A DNA stretch of 64,000 nt, from contig JBBDHG010000063.1 of the NCBI GenBank assembly GCA_037951165.1, forward strand, positions 1,047,001 through 1,111,000, in the 5' to 3' direction. The translations under genes and the position numbers were made by a program. This DNA is from Lophius americanus. Its lineage: Eukaryota > Chordata > Actinopteri > Lophiiformes > Lophiidae. The number at the start of each line of letters is the position of its first letter. Within the stretch, counting starts at the first letter, position 1. A model generated the notes under the pieces. The model ran no database searches. It was not told where the DNA came from and saw nothing but the letters and a program-made list of their open reading frames with translations. This document shows positions 25,201 to 37,708 of the stretch, one piece after another.

Positions 25201-26604
25201 TTTGTTTCTGAAGAATGTCCCGTACAACGCAACAAAAGAGAACATTTTGGAAATCTTCAGTAATGCAATTGACGTCAGGTTTCCTGGTGGAGATGATGGC
25301 CCAAGTAAAGGGTGGGAGTTTTAAAAACCGTTTCAAGTCTTAAGTAGTGTCAGATATGTGAAACATGCATTATTAATTATATTTAATAATGAAGTTGGTA
25401 TTTGAGAATATGCATTATGTATAATATATATATAAAAAATTTACTTTGCTGTCAATTTCAAATTCATTTCCTTATTTTTCACTAGTATTGCTTTTGTGGA
25501 GTTTAAAGATAAAACCATTGCTATGAGAGAGAAGAAGGAAAAGCAACACGCCAAGATCCAAGGTCGGGTTTTGGTTGTGGATTTTGTAGGAGAAGCAAAC
25601 GGATCTCGATCCATCAAAACTAAAGACAACAAAAAAACAAAAGGTAAATCCCTGAATGTGTATAAATGTACTGGTCAAAGCTGATATGGTAGTTTTGCAA
25701 GTTGTATTTCATCTCAGTAAAAAAAACTTAGACTCAATGACCAAAGACCTTTCCTCTTTTTTGCAGCTGCCCCCTCTCCAAGTAACACATTATTTGTGAG
25801 CAATTTGTCTTACACTGTGAAAGAAAAGCATCTAAAGAATGTTTTCAAGAAGGCTGTTTGTATCAACATGCCTCAGATTAAAAGCAAACCAAACAGGTAA
25901 GCCTACATGCACAGACAAACTCACTTTTTTCTAATGAAAAAAGTATGAATATTCTCCAAAACGTCCTTCTTTCTCTGCAGATATGCGTTTGTCGAGTTTG
26001 CAACTGTGGAAGATGCTGAAAAAGCCTTGCAATCAACCCAAAACCATAAGATATGCAAAAGGGAGATTAAAGTAGAATTTGGTGAAAAGCAAGACAAGGC
26101 AAATGGTATGTGGGACTGTTCTCATCATGTAGATCGTCTGATATTCAATGGTAAATGAAGTGTCTGTGAAGTCAGTGGGAGCTGTGATGAAAAAACATTT
26201 GTCATTTCTCTCTATAGTCCTATCAAATACTTTGATTGTGATGGGCCTGTCTGAGAAGACCTCTGCTGATAATCTTCAAAGTGCTTTTGAAGGTGCACTT
26301 AATGCAAGAGTCATCGTAGACAAACTGACAGGACTTTCAAAAAGGTGGGCAGTATTTTCAAATATGAGTTTATTTATTTAAGTTTTTTCTTCTTTCAATA
26401 TTCTGTTACCCCGCTTTTTTTTTTACTGATTTGTTTGGATTTAATCTTTTTCTCAGGTTTGGTTTTGTGGAGTTTGAGAGTGATGAAAACTGCAAAGCTG
26501 TCAAAGAAGCTATGGAGGACTGTGAGATCGATGGCAGCAAAGTGACTGTGGCTTATGCAAAATCTAAGATTGAAAAATCCCCCCAGGATCCAGTGGTGGT
26601 CTGA
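22225..26604 (+). CDS. ncl: Nucleolin-like protein with four RRMs, no RGG tail
   Basis: Nucleolin-type RNA-binding protein. The role in ribosome biogenesis and RNA binding is from the family. Thirteen exons join in frame to 501 aa: 22225-22239, 23040-23112, 23209-23319, 23395-23529, 24003-24074, 24192-24315, 24935-25092, 25182-25311, 25486-25643, 25767-25896, 25981-26105, 26218-26344 and 26457-26604. The first coding exon is 15 nt (MAKKD, then GTAAGA); intron 2 has a GC donor. A short Lys/Glu-rich N-terminus (GKRKAQS, SKKPK as a likely NLS) precedes RRM1 (about 137-208, CIYVGNL), RRM2 (about 234-308, CLFLKNVPYN, IAFVEF), RRM3 (about 331-403, LFVSNLSY, YAFVEF) and RRM4 (about 414-490, GLSEKTS, FGFVEF, EDCEIDGSKVTVAYAK). 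Canonical nucleolin has long acidic blocks and a C-terminal RGG tail; here the frame ends in PQDPVVV soon after RRM4. It may be a paralog; the symbol is by family. Confidence 0.85.
24330..24880. repeat. Dispersed repeat in ncl-like intron 6
   Basis: This intron is much longer than its neighbours. It carries text such as 'ggggcttttccatactcctg' and, later, 'cacctgtgagcttagtcacg', which I recognise from a common short interspersed element of fish. It has no coding frame. It explains the large size of this one intron. Confidence 0.5.
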
Positions 26605-27720
26605 CTTGGCAGGCTGATGGACAGACCGCTGATCAGAGGTGTTTGCCAGAGATAGGTATTAAGACAGAGGAGCTAACACCTATGCTGCAAGATCTCTCCC
26701 TCTACCTGAATTTTTCCTTAGCCGATTCATTGCACCACCAAAGAAGAAATGTGACCGGGGAATGAGCGATCATTGTGGTGAAGTTTGTCCTGTTTGTCCT
26801 GTTCTCGGGGAAGGGTTTAGAGCCGGCCGGAGATGTGGCGCTCTGAGGCTCACAGCTAGTGCCGCCAGCTTCCTTCCCTGCGCGGTTACTGGGAAGGAAG
26901 CTAGTGAAACAGCCGGAGTGAATCCTCCGGGCTGCTGGAAGACCCTTCATCTAATTTAAACAGCATTCAATCCATGACTATATAGAAAGAGGCCAATGCC
27001 ATGAGGAAATACAGTTTGCCCTTGGTCTGCGATAATGTAAAGTTTGATGGTATGGCAGAACGTTGTCCAATTTTCCTGCTTACAACACATGAGCATCAAG
27101 GACATGTTGTTCAGTTCACCTGTCTGTGGTTACAATTTTATGGCTAATCAGTGTTTTCACTGGTTTATTTGTTTTTCTGTCTATCTTGAACATTTAATAT
27201 CTGTTTATTACACATAAACAAACATTTATGGACGTTTTTTACAGTTTCCAAAGCCACATAAAAAATATAGATGTGATGGTTGGGGTGTGCTAAGGAAAAA
27301 TTCAGCCAATCCAATTTTTTATTTTTTTTGTAAAACCTTGCTTTAATGGAACCATGTCTTGTTTTGCCAATTTTTATTTCAGGCAGCGGATATGCCAAAG
27401 TGACGATAAAGAAGTGGCAAGAAAAAAGAGATTGTCCAGGCTAAAAGCTGGGAATAAGAGACTTCATTGAAAAAACACTCTTCGGACTTTGGTTGACTGC
27501 AGAGTCTGCGCAAAGGCCTACATATTTTTACTTTATTGATTGTCATTATTGATCGTATGATACGTCTCCCAAGATTTCATTCTATATGATTAACTTAGAA
27601 TTAAGAATTTCATAGCCATACTGAATCAAATATTAAACCTACATGTTTTCACATAGATTTGTTATTTGATTTCCTTCAGAGTGTTATTCCCTAACATGAA
27701 AATAAAATGATTTTAAAACC
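26605..27720 (+). other. ncl-like 3' UTR region with polyadenylation signal
   Basis: This is sequence downstream of the ncl-like stop codon. It includes a GC-rich patch (26810-26950) with a perfect 12-bp inverted repeat (26867-26878 with 26891-26902). There is a possible acceptor at 27381-27382 (TTTATTTCAG) and an AATAAA at 27700-27705. No RGG-coding exon was seen. The transcript probably ends shortly after 27705. Confidence 0.5.
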
Positions 27721-28054
27721 AAGCCATCTGTGTGTTGACCTATTGTTTTGACATCTGTGACGAATACCTAAGAGAGTATCTCAGGACATTGAAACCTGAT
27801 CCACTGACCTGAGCCAGCAGTCTCGGTACTGAACGTGTTTAATCTGCACCCCTGGGGCGTTAACTGTATTAAATGAATTAATTTGTGGTTAAAAAGGAGA
27901 CTCCAAATCTCTCCACACTCGAAGTTTGGCTGCTCCGAACAAACTGTTGCTGAAATTGGCGGATTTTTTACAATTTACCTGGACCCAAAGCGGTGTCCTT
28001 CAAAGACCTCACATCCTGTTTGCACACTTCCTTGTGAATGGCCCGGTTTGGGAC
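27721..28054. other. Intergenic, no gene seen
   Basis: This is the spacer between the ncl-like polyadenylation signal and the presumed promoter of the decayed ATPase gene. No recognisable exon was found. Confidence 0.4.
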
Positions 28055-28240
28055 GGTCCGGTCCGGTCCGGTCCGGTCCAGCGCACACAGTGGAACAGCG
28101 GTCGAGCTTTGCTGCAGACATGTTTCCTCCTCAGTGCTGCAGGATAGCTGGAGGTACACACTGACACCCGAACACACTGTTAGGATCCTTAAACCCTTAA
28201 GACTATGCAAAATAGGATGCACTGACTACACAGGAGTGGT
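28055..28240 (+). promoter_or_regulatory. Possible first non-coding exon / promoter of the ATP13A-type pseudogene
   Basis: A (GGTCC)5 tract at 28055-28079 is followed by a moderately GC-rich segment that ends at a strong donor (GGAGTG then GTAAGT, GT at 28239-28240). No open frame fits, so this would be a 5' UTR exon upstream of the first coding exon at 29553. This is positional inference only. Confidence 0.35.
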
Positions 28241-29094
28241 AAGTCGTCGCTTCACTTAAATGTGGACTTGTTTACCCTTATTAAAGGAGGCACATCCACT
28301 GATTTAGGAAACTATTACATCACTTTTATAGAAATGCGGCTATATCAGATTCTCTGTCTTTTTTTCGCGTCTTAAACATTCAGTGGATGCAGCAACATCA
28401 GACTTTCTCTCAACACAACTTTCACAACTTTCATTTGTATTTGGTTAATTCACATGTGTTGACACTTGTTAATAAGTAATTGCCTATCATTTTACAGCAA
28501 AGTTAAACTAAATATTAAGTCAATTATTATTAAAGCCATCTTTGCACTAAATTGAACTCTTTTGGAGATTTCTTTTATCCTCGTTAATCTACTTTCACCC
28601 CAATTCGTCCGTGCAATGCTGATGCAAAACGATGTGATGTTGTGATGGAGAACTTACCTAATCAGAGAACAATTTGAATTCCTGCTACAAATCCTGGATT
28701 GGATTAAAAACTTAGTTCTACTGCTGCTGCAGGTCTTAAACATAGTTTTTTTTGAAGCCATCACAGTGTAGCTTTAAGAGCAGTGTTTGGGGTCTTTGTC
28801 CTGTTGGAAAAATAAGTCTTGGCCTAAGCACCGATACACTTTCAGACTTTCAAGAAGGAGTTCTCTTTAGTTTTTGCCGAATTTCTCTTTCTGTCCAACT
28901 CAAGCCCTCGGGGCCTTCTGCAGAAAGGCATTAATGTAGACCAACCTTCACAGGGGTGGGGGTGTTCCTGGTGTTATGTTTGGCCTCCTGCCTTCAAAGG
29001 TCATGAGTCTGATATTTGATAAGGATTTATCATTCTGATGGTCAATTAATTGTGTATTACTACCAACACATTTCACTTGTCACAGAAGTGTGTG

Positions 29095-29355
29095 GGGAGT
29101 TATCATTGACAGACATCATTGACACCAAGAGCAGCTCTGCTCTTGGTACCGGTATGGGTTAGAGATAGTGGCACTGACCAAAAGACAGTAGGCAGAACTG
29201 CAGGTGGCAGAGTTCAAGATGTCAAGGTGTTCTTTGGGAGTGACGGGAATGGATAGGATTGCGAGCCCATCAGAGGGTCAGCTCGGTTTAGAGGCCAGAT
29301 TAAGATGATTTGGGCAGGTGAAAAGGAGAGACAGTGGATATACTAGTAGAAGGAT
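29095..29355 (+). mobile_element. LINE reverse-transcriptase C-terminal fragment
   Basis: The broken frames read AELQVAEFKMSRCSLGVTG, then EARLR and GQVKRRDSGYTSRRM. I recognise this as the end of the coding region of a common fish non-LTR retrotransposon. Stops interrupt it. It sits about 200 bp upstream of the first coding exon of the decayed ATPase gene. Confidence 0.65.
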
Positions 29356-32300
29356 GAGTCCTTGTCTTTCCCCTTTTTTTTTGGCAATTTTTGCTCCAGA
29401 GGTCATAAAACTGTCAAATTTGTCCAAATGCTCTGGACAGAGATTAGACTTAAAATATTTTTCCAGATTTTGACGATAAACAGGCGCCTGCAAGACCTGT
29501 AGGATATAGTAAATCAGTTGATCTCTTTTTCTGTTTGCAGTTTTTTGACAATATGAAGACAAGGCAGGTGAAGATCATAAATCAGGGTCTGGAAGATGAG
29601 ATGGTAAAAGTAACTTTCCTCATGTTTTTGTAGCATTTGGTTATAGAATTGAGCCTTTTTCAGTTTGAGAGTTTATTTTGTTATTTTCTATCTGGATACA
29701 AATGCAAATTTGCATGCAATGCATGTTTTGATGGAAGCAGAAGGTGTCTAACACCAACAATAGCAATATGGCGTCCGTACAATTTTTCCCTTGAAGGTAA
29801 AAAGTCGCGGCTATAATTCAGTTTTGATTTGAACTGTAGGTCACTGAAATCACACAAGCTTTGAGAATACAAAAAGATACATTTTTAAGATGACAGAAGG
29901 CTGCAATCCTCAAAGCAAGTGTCATAGGAAATACACTGCTCCTTTTTAATACAGTTTATACAGGATTTTAATCCGACCTGGAAACTATTTGGTCATTGTT
30001 AGGCTTTGGTGTTGGTACACAGCAAGATAAAATAAAATACTTTTAACGTGTCTTTACTGATCCAAACTACCTGAAAGTATTAAATACTGAACATTAAGTT
30101 AGGGCTGTAGAAACTCTGTCAGTAGCTTAAATTTACACGCAGCCACCTGTTAGTGTTAAGTCTACACTACATCTGTGTATAGTATCAAAAGTTAACATTA
30201 AATTGAGTTTCAGTTATATTAACACTACGTGGAATGTAAAATTTAACCAGAAAAGGCTGTTATGACTATTTTGCTTTTATATCTAGGCCACCTTCCCATC
30301 CAGCTACCTATCTCTACCGGGACATAAGGGATACTTGGCTTTTGGGATTGAGAATAAACTCGGAAATCTTTTAATCTGGAAATTTTGCCACTCCACTCTA
30401 ATAATACCTACGACTCCAGATCAGTGATGGGCTGTTTTCTAAGCATTGATTACTCCGATAATAGTGGACCACCTACTAACTCTATACTTCCCGGCCTCTT
30501 ACATCCACTGCTTCACCCACCACAGCATTAAATACTTCTGGAATGATGCCATACAGAACTTTGAGTTTTATAAGCAAGAGTCCAATTCAGAAACTAGCAA
30601 CTGTCTTGTGTATAAACTTATTTGATAGCAATTAATGTGTGTGACTTTTCTAGAGGCCTTGATGATGTGGAGTTGAATCTGATCACAGTTCTGGACTGTC
30701 TAAAACCCTGCAGCACCACAGGTTCACACACACACGCACACATAAATTATGGTTTTAGGAAAGGGATAAAGAAATGAGCTCTGTCTTTACCGTTTTACAC
30801 GGGGTATGACACCTGTTGAATCATTTTTTGAAGCCAACCTTAGCCAACCAAAATAAACAATTTCTGAAGTAATGCATTCTGCTATTTAGTGACTCTTTGG
30901 TTTGTTTGTTTTTAAATTTGTTTTTTTGGTTCCCATAGTTTCAAGCTGAATTTTGAGGAGGAATTATGAGGAATTGTCTTGGAATGAGCGTGTCAGGGGC
31001 ATGACTCAGAAACTGTTTAGTGTTTTCTTCTTCTTCCTCTTTTATGATAATCATTATTTGTCTCCCAAACTATAATATATTTTTGCTTTATGTAGACAAC
31101 TATATCTACACAATAATTAAACGATTTAACATTTGACCAAGTCCTATTTCGCTCACGGTCACCTTTGATAGGAGGTAGCGTTTACCCATTTCTGTTAATT
31201 CTATATCTGGACATTTATCATTCGAAACATCTTTTTCTAGTCAGATATGGTTTCTTTTGAAACATTTTGTTTTAGGTGACTCTGATGGTTGATTTTGAAC
31301 ATTCTAACATTCACAAACTTTTCAAACACCTTAACCATGACATTTGAATTTGCCTTTTAATATTTCAATTTTTCTACAAATATTATTTTTTCAGTTTTTG
31401 ATAAGGTGATGTGAAGGTGGCACAGAAGCTTGGTCAACCCACCTGTACTTTATATGCAAAACAATGTCCACTTTGATCTAGGCTGATCTTTGGAATGATG
31501 GCTTTGTATTTTTTTGTGGGTGTTTGGGGTTATGTCATCTTCAGATTATCCTTCTTTCCTGTTACCATTGTTAAATTTTATTATTTATCTATTTATTATA
31601 TTATATTATGTCTTATATTGTTGTTTTTCTTGTCTCTAAACTATGTACATTCTTCTCTAACTAAATTTAAAAAAATTTTGTTCTGTTTAGTTCTTTGAAA
31701 TACATGCAGAATGTTTGAAAGGTGGTAGATAAATAAATAAGTAAATAAACAATTTTTAATATTTCGTGTTTCTGTACAAATTATTCTAATATGTCATCCT
31801 TTTTGGGGAGTATTGAGAAAGATTTAAAATTTAAATTGTTTTTAATTTTTTTTATCAGGTTATTGTTTTGGGGCAGAATGGGATTGCTGTGAGTTTTCCC
31901 TCTCCGTTCAAGCTCCTTCTTAAGGAAGTGAGTTCAGATCTCTGTGCTCACATCTCTTCCGTTGTCTTCTTTATCTTTATCTTTTGTTTTTACTCTCACA
32001 AAAGTGGATTTGATGAAAAATGGCTAGAATAAAGCAAATTTCTGTCATGTTAAAAGTCAAGGTAACTCACCCAGTAGTCGATCTCTCTTTCTCCCTGAAA
32101 TCAACTTAACGATAAAATAATCCAGCCAGAAAATTAAAACAAGATGATACTTTGTTAAACTGAGTCAAAATGCTATTTCTCTAAAATGGTTGGACGTATT
32201 AGTTTACGCAATCCACAGCAAGGGATAAATATGCCAGATAATAAACTTTGCTTCAATTTACACAATTTGACTGACAAACCAACTTGAGGAGTTGTCATTA

Positions 32301-32691
32301 AATTAAAAATGTTAGGGGGAAATAATAAAGATATCTCTGATCGGAAGATTAAAAAAACTTAAAATAAGATTCAATGAATGAGTGACAAGCTGGAAACCTT
32401 CAAGGAAGGCAAACAGAATTAAAGTGTGTATATAAAAAAACAAACACCCAAAGTGACTTTGGCACATCCGGCGTTGAAATCTTGGCATTATGCCTGTTTA
32501 TGGCATTTGGGACTAAAATGAAAAAACACTGAGGGAGCATTAAGTTGTTATCAACATTTCTCTGAGGAGGTTTGATTCTCATCTCTCTCTGGATCAAGTA
32601 GCATCACAACTGTATGTTAAAAACCACCATCTTCTGTCTTGGTCACAGACGAGTGAGATCTTCTGTCTCTGTTGTAGCTTTTGTCCTCCAG

Positions 32692-32826
32692 AGTTTGATG
32701 CAGCTAAAGAAAGTAGGGTTCACTGTGTTTGAGGACTGCATTGCCGCCCGACACTCCCTTACCAAAATAGAGGGCAAGCTCTCAGGAGACCCTTTAGACC
32801 TCGAGATGTTTTCTGCTACTGGCTGG
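32692..32826 (+). pseudogene. P-domain exon, copy 1 (frame open)
   Basis: A 135-nt exon with an AG acceptor (CCTCCAG) and GTGAGC donor. It codes for AARHSLTKIEGKLSGDPLDLEMFSATGW. The usual Cys before HSLT is Arg here (CGA), whereas copy 2 keeps TGC. It is near-identical to the frameshifted copy at 33761-33894. Confidence 0.8.
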
Positions 32827-33760
32827 GTGAGCAAAGACTTCCAACATTTTCACCCAGCATGATCATGTTGATGAATAATGCAATATCAAGCGTGTCGCTT
32901 TGCTAGTTAAAGTTTTGGTAGGTTAATATAATTAAAAGTCTGGTACCATGGATACTTAAGCATGAAGAAAAAAATCATACTGAAAGCAGGACACACCTTT
33001 AATTTGCAGTTTCTATAAATCCTTAGAAAGTAGCGTCTGGATCACAAACAAGGACTGATATTGATTTTTTCTCTTCGGTCCCACAGTGTTTTACAGAAAC
33101 TTTGGAGACCTACACCAGACAGGGCTTCAGGGTTATTGCCCTGGCACATCAACAGCTGGAGTCCAAACCTTCCTGGCACAAAGTCCAGAACCACAGCAAG
33201 TAACTCATAGATTGAAAACTGTCCACAGTACCTGTACACCAATGATGACAGTACAGAAAAAGCCCACCCCCAAATAATTGAAATCAGCTATTGCTGACGG
33301 AGCTTGTACTGTACTCCATAATATGTTGAGGTCATAGTCCCACTGTTACCAAACAAACACAGACCAAATTACATTTTATCCAAATATTTAAGTTGCTGGC
33401 ACAGCAGAAAAGAAATGTTGTTTAAAACGGCTCACAAACAGCCTGTAGGGAGAAAGCCACAGTAGAAGAAGCATTTATAACTTTATTTTTTCCTTTGATG
33501 TTGGCCTCACATTATCATGATACAACACAGTCACAAGATATAGAGCAATTTGTGTTAAAGGGCAGGGCTGTAATCAGGGACCGGCCCCAGTACTGATGGA
33601 CTGCTGGGCTGCCTTTTTAGACCATTTCATTGAAAGTAAAAGTTTCTTTCCCATTGATGCATTTTACCCCTCCAATAGATAAAGGGAAGCAAGAAGTAAA
33701 GATGAGAAGGCAGTGTGGGAGAAAAAGTCTTACAACTCTTAAAGTTGTTTTGTCCTCCAG

Positions 33761-33894
33761 AGTTTGATGCAGCTAAAGAAAGTAGGGTTCACTGTGTTTG
33801 AGGACTGCATTGCCGCCTGCCACTCCCTCACCAAAATAGAGGGCAAGCTCTCAGGAGACCCTTTGGCGATGAGATGTTTTCTGCTACTGGCTGG
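33761..33894 (+). pseudogene. Duplicated P-domain exon, copy 2, frameshifted
   Basis: This is a tandem duplicate of 32692-32826 lying about 1.07 kb further on, past a different exon (33087-33199). It is 134 nt long. The GDPLDLEM codons are altered and one base short, which shifts the frame and gives a premature stop. The acceptor and GTGAGC donor are kept. About 12 bp of intron upstream also match, so the duplicated unit includes the acceptor region. Confidence 0.8.
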
Positions 33895-34389
33895 GTGAGC
33901 AAATATTTCCAATTCGTTCACACAGAATTGCGATGATGTCTATCAAAGTGAAAGTTTCGCGCTCAAGCCCCTTAATGTCCTCACAGAAAAAAAGTGATAT
34001 AAAAATATTTTTTTTCAGATTTTATTTTTTGGGGTGCATTAATTATTATTGACATTAATTTATGATTTTGGACACTATAAATTTAGCATAAAATGACTTA
34101 TTGTACGGTCAAGGATGTTTTTTTTAGAACAATTTCATTATTCAATCTTGTATTTCATTGAGAATACAGGTTGTCATTTTTTATTAGATTAGCTCAACTT
34201 TTTGCAAAAGCATGTTTTAGAAAACTATTTGATCCTCATTAGACTTTTTTTTAAAGATGTGTCAATTTACCAAATTTTGTTTAATAAGTCTTCACATGCT
34301 TTAATATGCCAGGAAAAATCCTACTTATCGAATAGGACTTTCTCAAAAGCCTTGATTGATGTGTCCTCCTGCATTATTATTAAAAATAT

Positions 34390-34808
34390 CCAGAAAATGC
34401 AACAGTAAGTCAGTGCTAACTTCTTAGCATTGTCCTACTGCTAAAATAAGATACGATAAGATATGATATATATATTATTGGCCCCGAAAGGAAATTTGTT
34501 TTGGATTCGGTCCAACTACAATTTGTTTACAGAAAGTACAAAGGCAGAAGACATGCCGTGATTTCATTTACAATCACAAAGACATTCTCCATTCGCAACC
34601 GTCAGATAAAAATGGGTGGTTTTTATCACTCATGATCTTCGTAGCAGTCTGCAAGAGACGAGAAACCTGCGACGTCAGCTGCACTGTCAAGCTGCCGTAC
34701 CGGGCCGTAATACCGTATCTGATGATGCTCTCAAATACAGCTAGGTAGAACCGCAGCATGACCTCTTGTTCCAATATGCAGACTTTGAGTTTGAGTAGAA
34801 AGTGCACT
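34390..34808 (-). mobile_element. LINE 3' fragment (inverted copy A)
   Basis: On the minus strand it codes for a reverse-transcriptase C-terminus (LKVCILEQEVMLRFYLAVFE, then GITARYGSLTVQL). A non-coding end follows, down to 34390. It is the reverse complement, with few differences, of 37295-37708. The two form an inverted pair around pseudogene exons 35788-35919 and 36504-36583. Confidence 0.8.
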
Positions 34809-37251
34809 TGCTTTTAAAACATGCCCATTCAAAATAACTTGAATAAATATATGCTACGTTACCTTTAATTTGTAGTTATTAAGTCAATTCTAAAAAAGTA
34901 TTCTGCTCCGCCCAGACCAAGGAATGCGTATCACGTTACAGAGGTTATTGTCTAATTTTACAGACAAAAATGCCTTTTAATTTAATGCATGTAAACACAT
35001 CACCTTTTGAGAGTAGGACAACCTTGCAATCAATGTACAAAAGATGGGTTGGAGAGCTGATCTGCTTAGAAATTTGCTTTGAAAGCGTGTCGACCATTTT
35101 GGGTGAGAAAAGCTTCCGAACTTGCAGTATGCCGCTCTCTCTCTCTCTCCCTAGTTTCATGTCAGTCTAGCTCACCCAGTGTCCAATAATCTTTTCTCTC
35201 TCTCCGAATGCAGACCACTTGAATTTAAAATGACCTAGGCTAATCGTCAAAACAAGATGATGGTTCCTTAAATATAATTAAAATCTCAGTGTTTTAAATG
35301 AATAGATTGAGAGGCCCACATCACAGCTGATCAAAATGGGGGCTCTGGTCCCCTCGCAAGGGTGTCACAGGGGGCTCTTTGCAAATTGGAAGGAGGATGA
35401 GGGAAGATTCCAAAAGTGATTTGAAAAATAATAGAGCTTGGACCCCACGTACGGAAAGTAAGAGTCCTCCTATAGAATTTCCTGTCAGATTCTCAACTGG
35501 CCTGTAGATAAGGGCCTGTGGAATCAGCCACATTGGCTGCATATCAGTTAATATCAGTCATTTCAATGTAAACATGAATGATTCAAACTACTGTGACTCG
35601 GCAAAACTCCAAATACTGTCACTTTGCTGGGTTTACTCACTTAACACATGTATCAGTAAGTTGAAAACAGGACCGTGTCTACAAAACAACAATATTTTTT
35701 ATGAAATACTCTCTAAACAAAAAAAGCTGTAGAGTTTGGAAACATTTATGTATTTAAGTGATCACTGACACATCTTCCCTCCTACAGTCAGTGCACATAA
35801 ACCTGGAGGAAAAGGTATTTGAAAGCAAAGATACTCGGATGGAACAAAGCTATCGCTTTGCCCTGACTGGCAGAGCCTTCGCTGTTATCACCCAGCACTT
35901 CCCTCATCTTATCCAGAAGGTACCGGCTCATCTTTGGAGAGCTTCAGCTTTAAAGATCAGCTTTAAAGAGGATGTGAAGTCAATTGTTATGACTTACTAC
36001 AGTGGTTTCAGGTTGTTTGGATGATGGTGGATGAAATATTTACATCCTGTACGACTACAATCTTTAGGTATAATTGGTGAAATGTACCCAGTGCTGAAAA
36101 ATCTCTCCTGTAACATGTAGACTATTAAATATGATGTCATCAGATTAATGTGAAAACAGGATTTCACAATTGTTTAACAAATTGAGTCATAATTTCATTT
36201 AAATGATAAATTAATATGCTTTTTTTTTCTTTCTTTCTTTTCATAATAAATGAATTCATTGTGAAATATTCTGAAAATAATTAGTAAATGTCACAGCGAT
36301 TACTCCAAGTTGAATCATTCACTATTTATTACACTATATACACCTTTTATTTATTATTATTTTATTCAGTGCATTTGAAGTCAACATCAAAATTCTCAAG
36401 TTAATTCATACCTCATACTTGAGACAGTATTTGAGGATAAGTACTTAACTTAACTTCCGGTTGTTGTTGTAATTGTATGCTTATCCACATGATGGCGCTG
36501 CAGCTCCTACTTAGAGCCACTGTAATCGCCCGCATGACTCCAGACCAGAAGACTCAGCTGGTGCAGTTGCTGCAGAGCATCTAGTGAGTCTTTCTTTACT
36601 TTTTATCTTTATTTTAGTATGTGTTGATTCCCATCTGTTGGAGGTTTTATAGATATTTTTCATCATAGTAAATTTGCATCTTTTCTTCTCTATACTTGAA
36701 CGTTTATAACGTTTTATTTGAAGGAATAATCTTCAGATTTTTTAAAGGGAAAAATATTGATCAGTTTCATAAATAAATCATCACATCTTTTAATATCAAA
36801 GCTGTCAGTATAATCTGTCAAAGTGAGCTCTTGTCAGGATTTGACTCCCTTTTTAAGGGGCACTGTGATTGATAACATCAGATATGTTTGTCGCTAGCAA
36901 TTGAAAGCCCCAGTGTGATGTCTTGTGTTCCATTCTCTTTATTTCATAGATTAATGACCTTCCGGATGACGGGGTTCCTACTGTGGCTTAGAAATTCCAA
37001 ATTTTTATCTGAATTTTAAAGTCAAAGATAAGTTGAGGTATTCTGTCTGCAGTCTTACATATATTCATGCTTATTTTACACTATTTGCTCTTTCTAGCTT
37101 CTGTTGTTATAAATACATTTGTTTAGGAGAAATATAGGTTCTCAAGACCTATGTTCTCGGTCTAAGACCATATAAGAGCAGACCTTATACGAGCAGATGT
37201 TTATCTTGGGGTCATCTCGGCGTCCATATTGACCACACTCTTAGCTCAAAG

Positions 37252-37708
37252 GTGCACGTTGGAACTCTCTGCAACAAAACCCAACAGCTTGTGTACGTTC
37301 TACACAAACTCAAAGTCTGCATATTGGAACAAGAGGTCATGCTGCGGTTCTACCTAGCTGTATTTGAGAGCATCATCAGATACGGTATTACGGCCCGTTA
37401 CGGCAGCTTGACAGTGCAGCTGAGGTCGCAAGTTTCTCGTCTCTTGCAGACTGCTACGAAGATCATGGGGGATATAAACCACCCATTTTTATCTGACGGT
37501 TGCGAATGGAGAATGTCTTTGTGATTGTAAATGAAATCACGGCATGTCTTCTGCCTTTGTACTTTCTGTAAAAAAATTGTAGTTGGACAGAATCCAAAAC
37601 AAATTTCCTTTTGGGGGCAATAATATATATATCATATTTTATCGTATCTTATTTTAGCAGTAGGACAATGCTAAGAATTTAGCACTGACTTACTGTTGCA
37701 TTTTCTGG
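37252..37708 (+). mobile_element. LINE 3' fragment (inverted copy B)
   Basis: A plus-strand frame continues from about 37210 (HIDHTLSSK-like upstream text), through KVCILEQEVMLRFYLAVF and RLLQTATKIMGDINHPF, to a stop near 37522. About 185 bp of 3' UTR follow. It is slightly longer at the 5' side than copy A. It looks like an L2/Maui-style element, by remembered resemblance only. Confidence 0.8.

Noticed and set aside
26106..26217. Possible box C/D snoRNA in a nucleolin-like intron (TGATGA near 26187)
   Set aside because: Vertebrate NCL introns host snoRNAs, so I looked. Here a CTGA lies before the TGATGA, the wrong order, and no terminal stem was found. Other introns also showed no convincing C and D box pair.
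30281..30420. Possible missing N-terminal exon of the ATPase pseudogene after TATATCTAG
   Set aside because: All three frames have stops and none resembles the expected first membrane segment.
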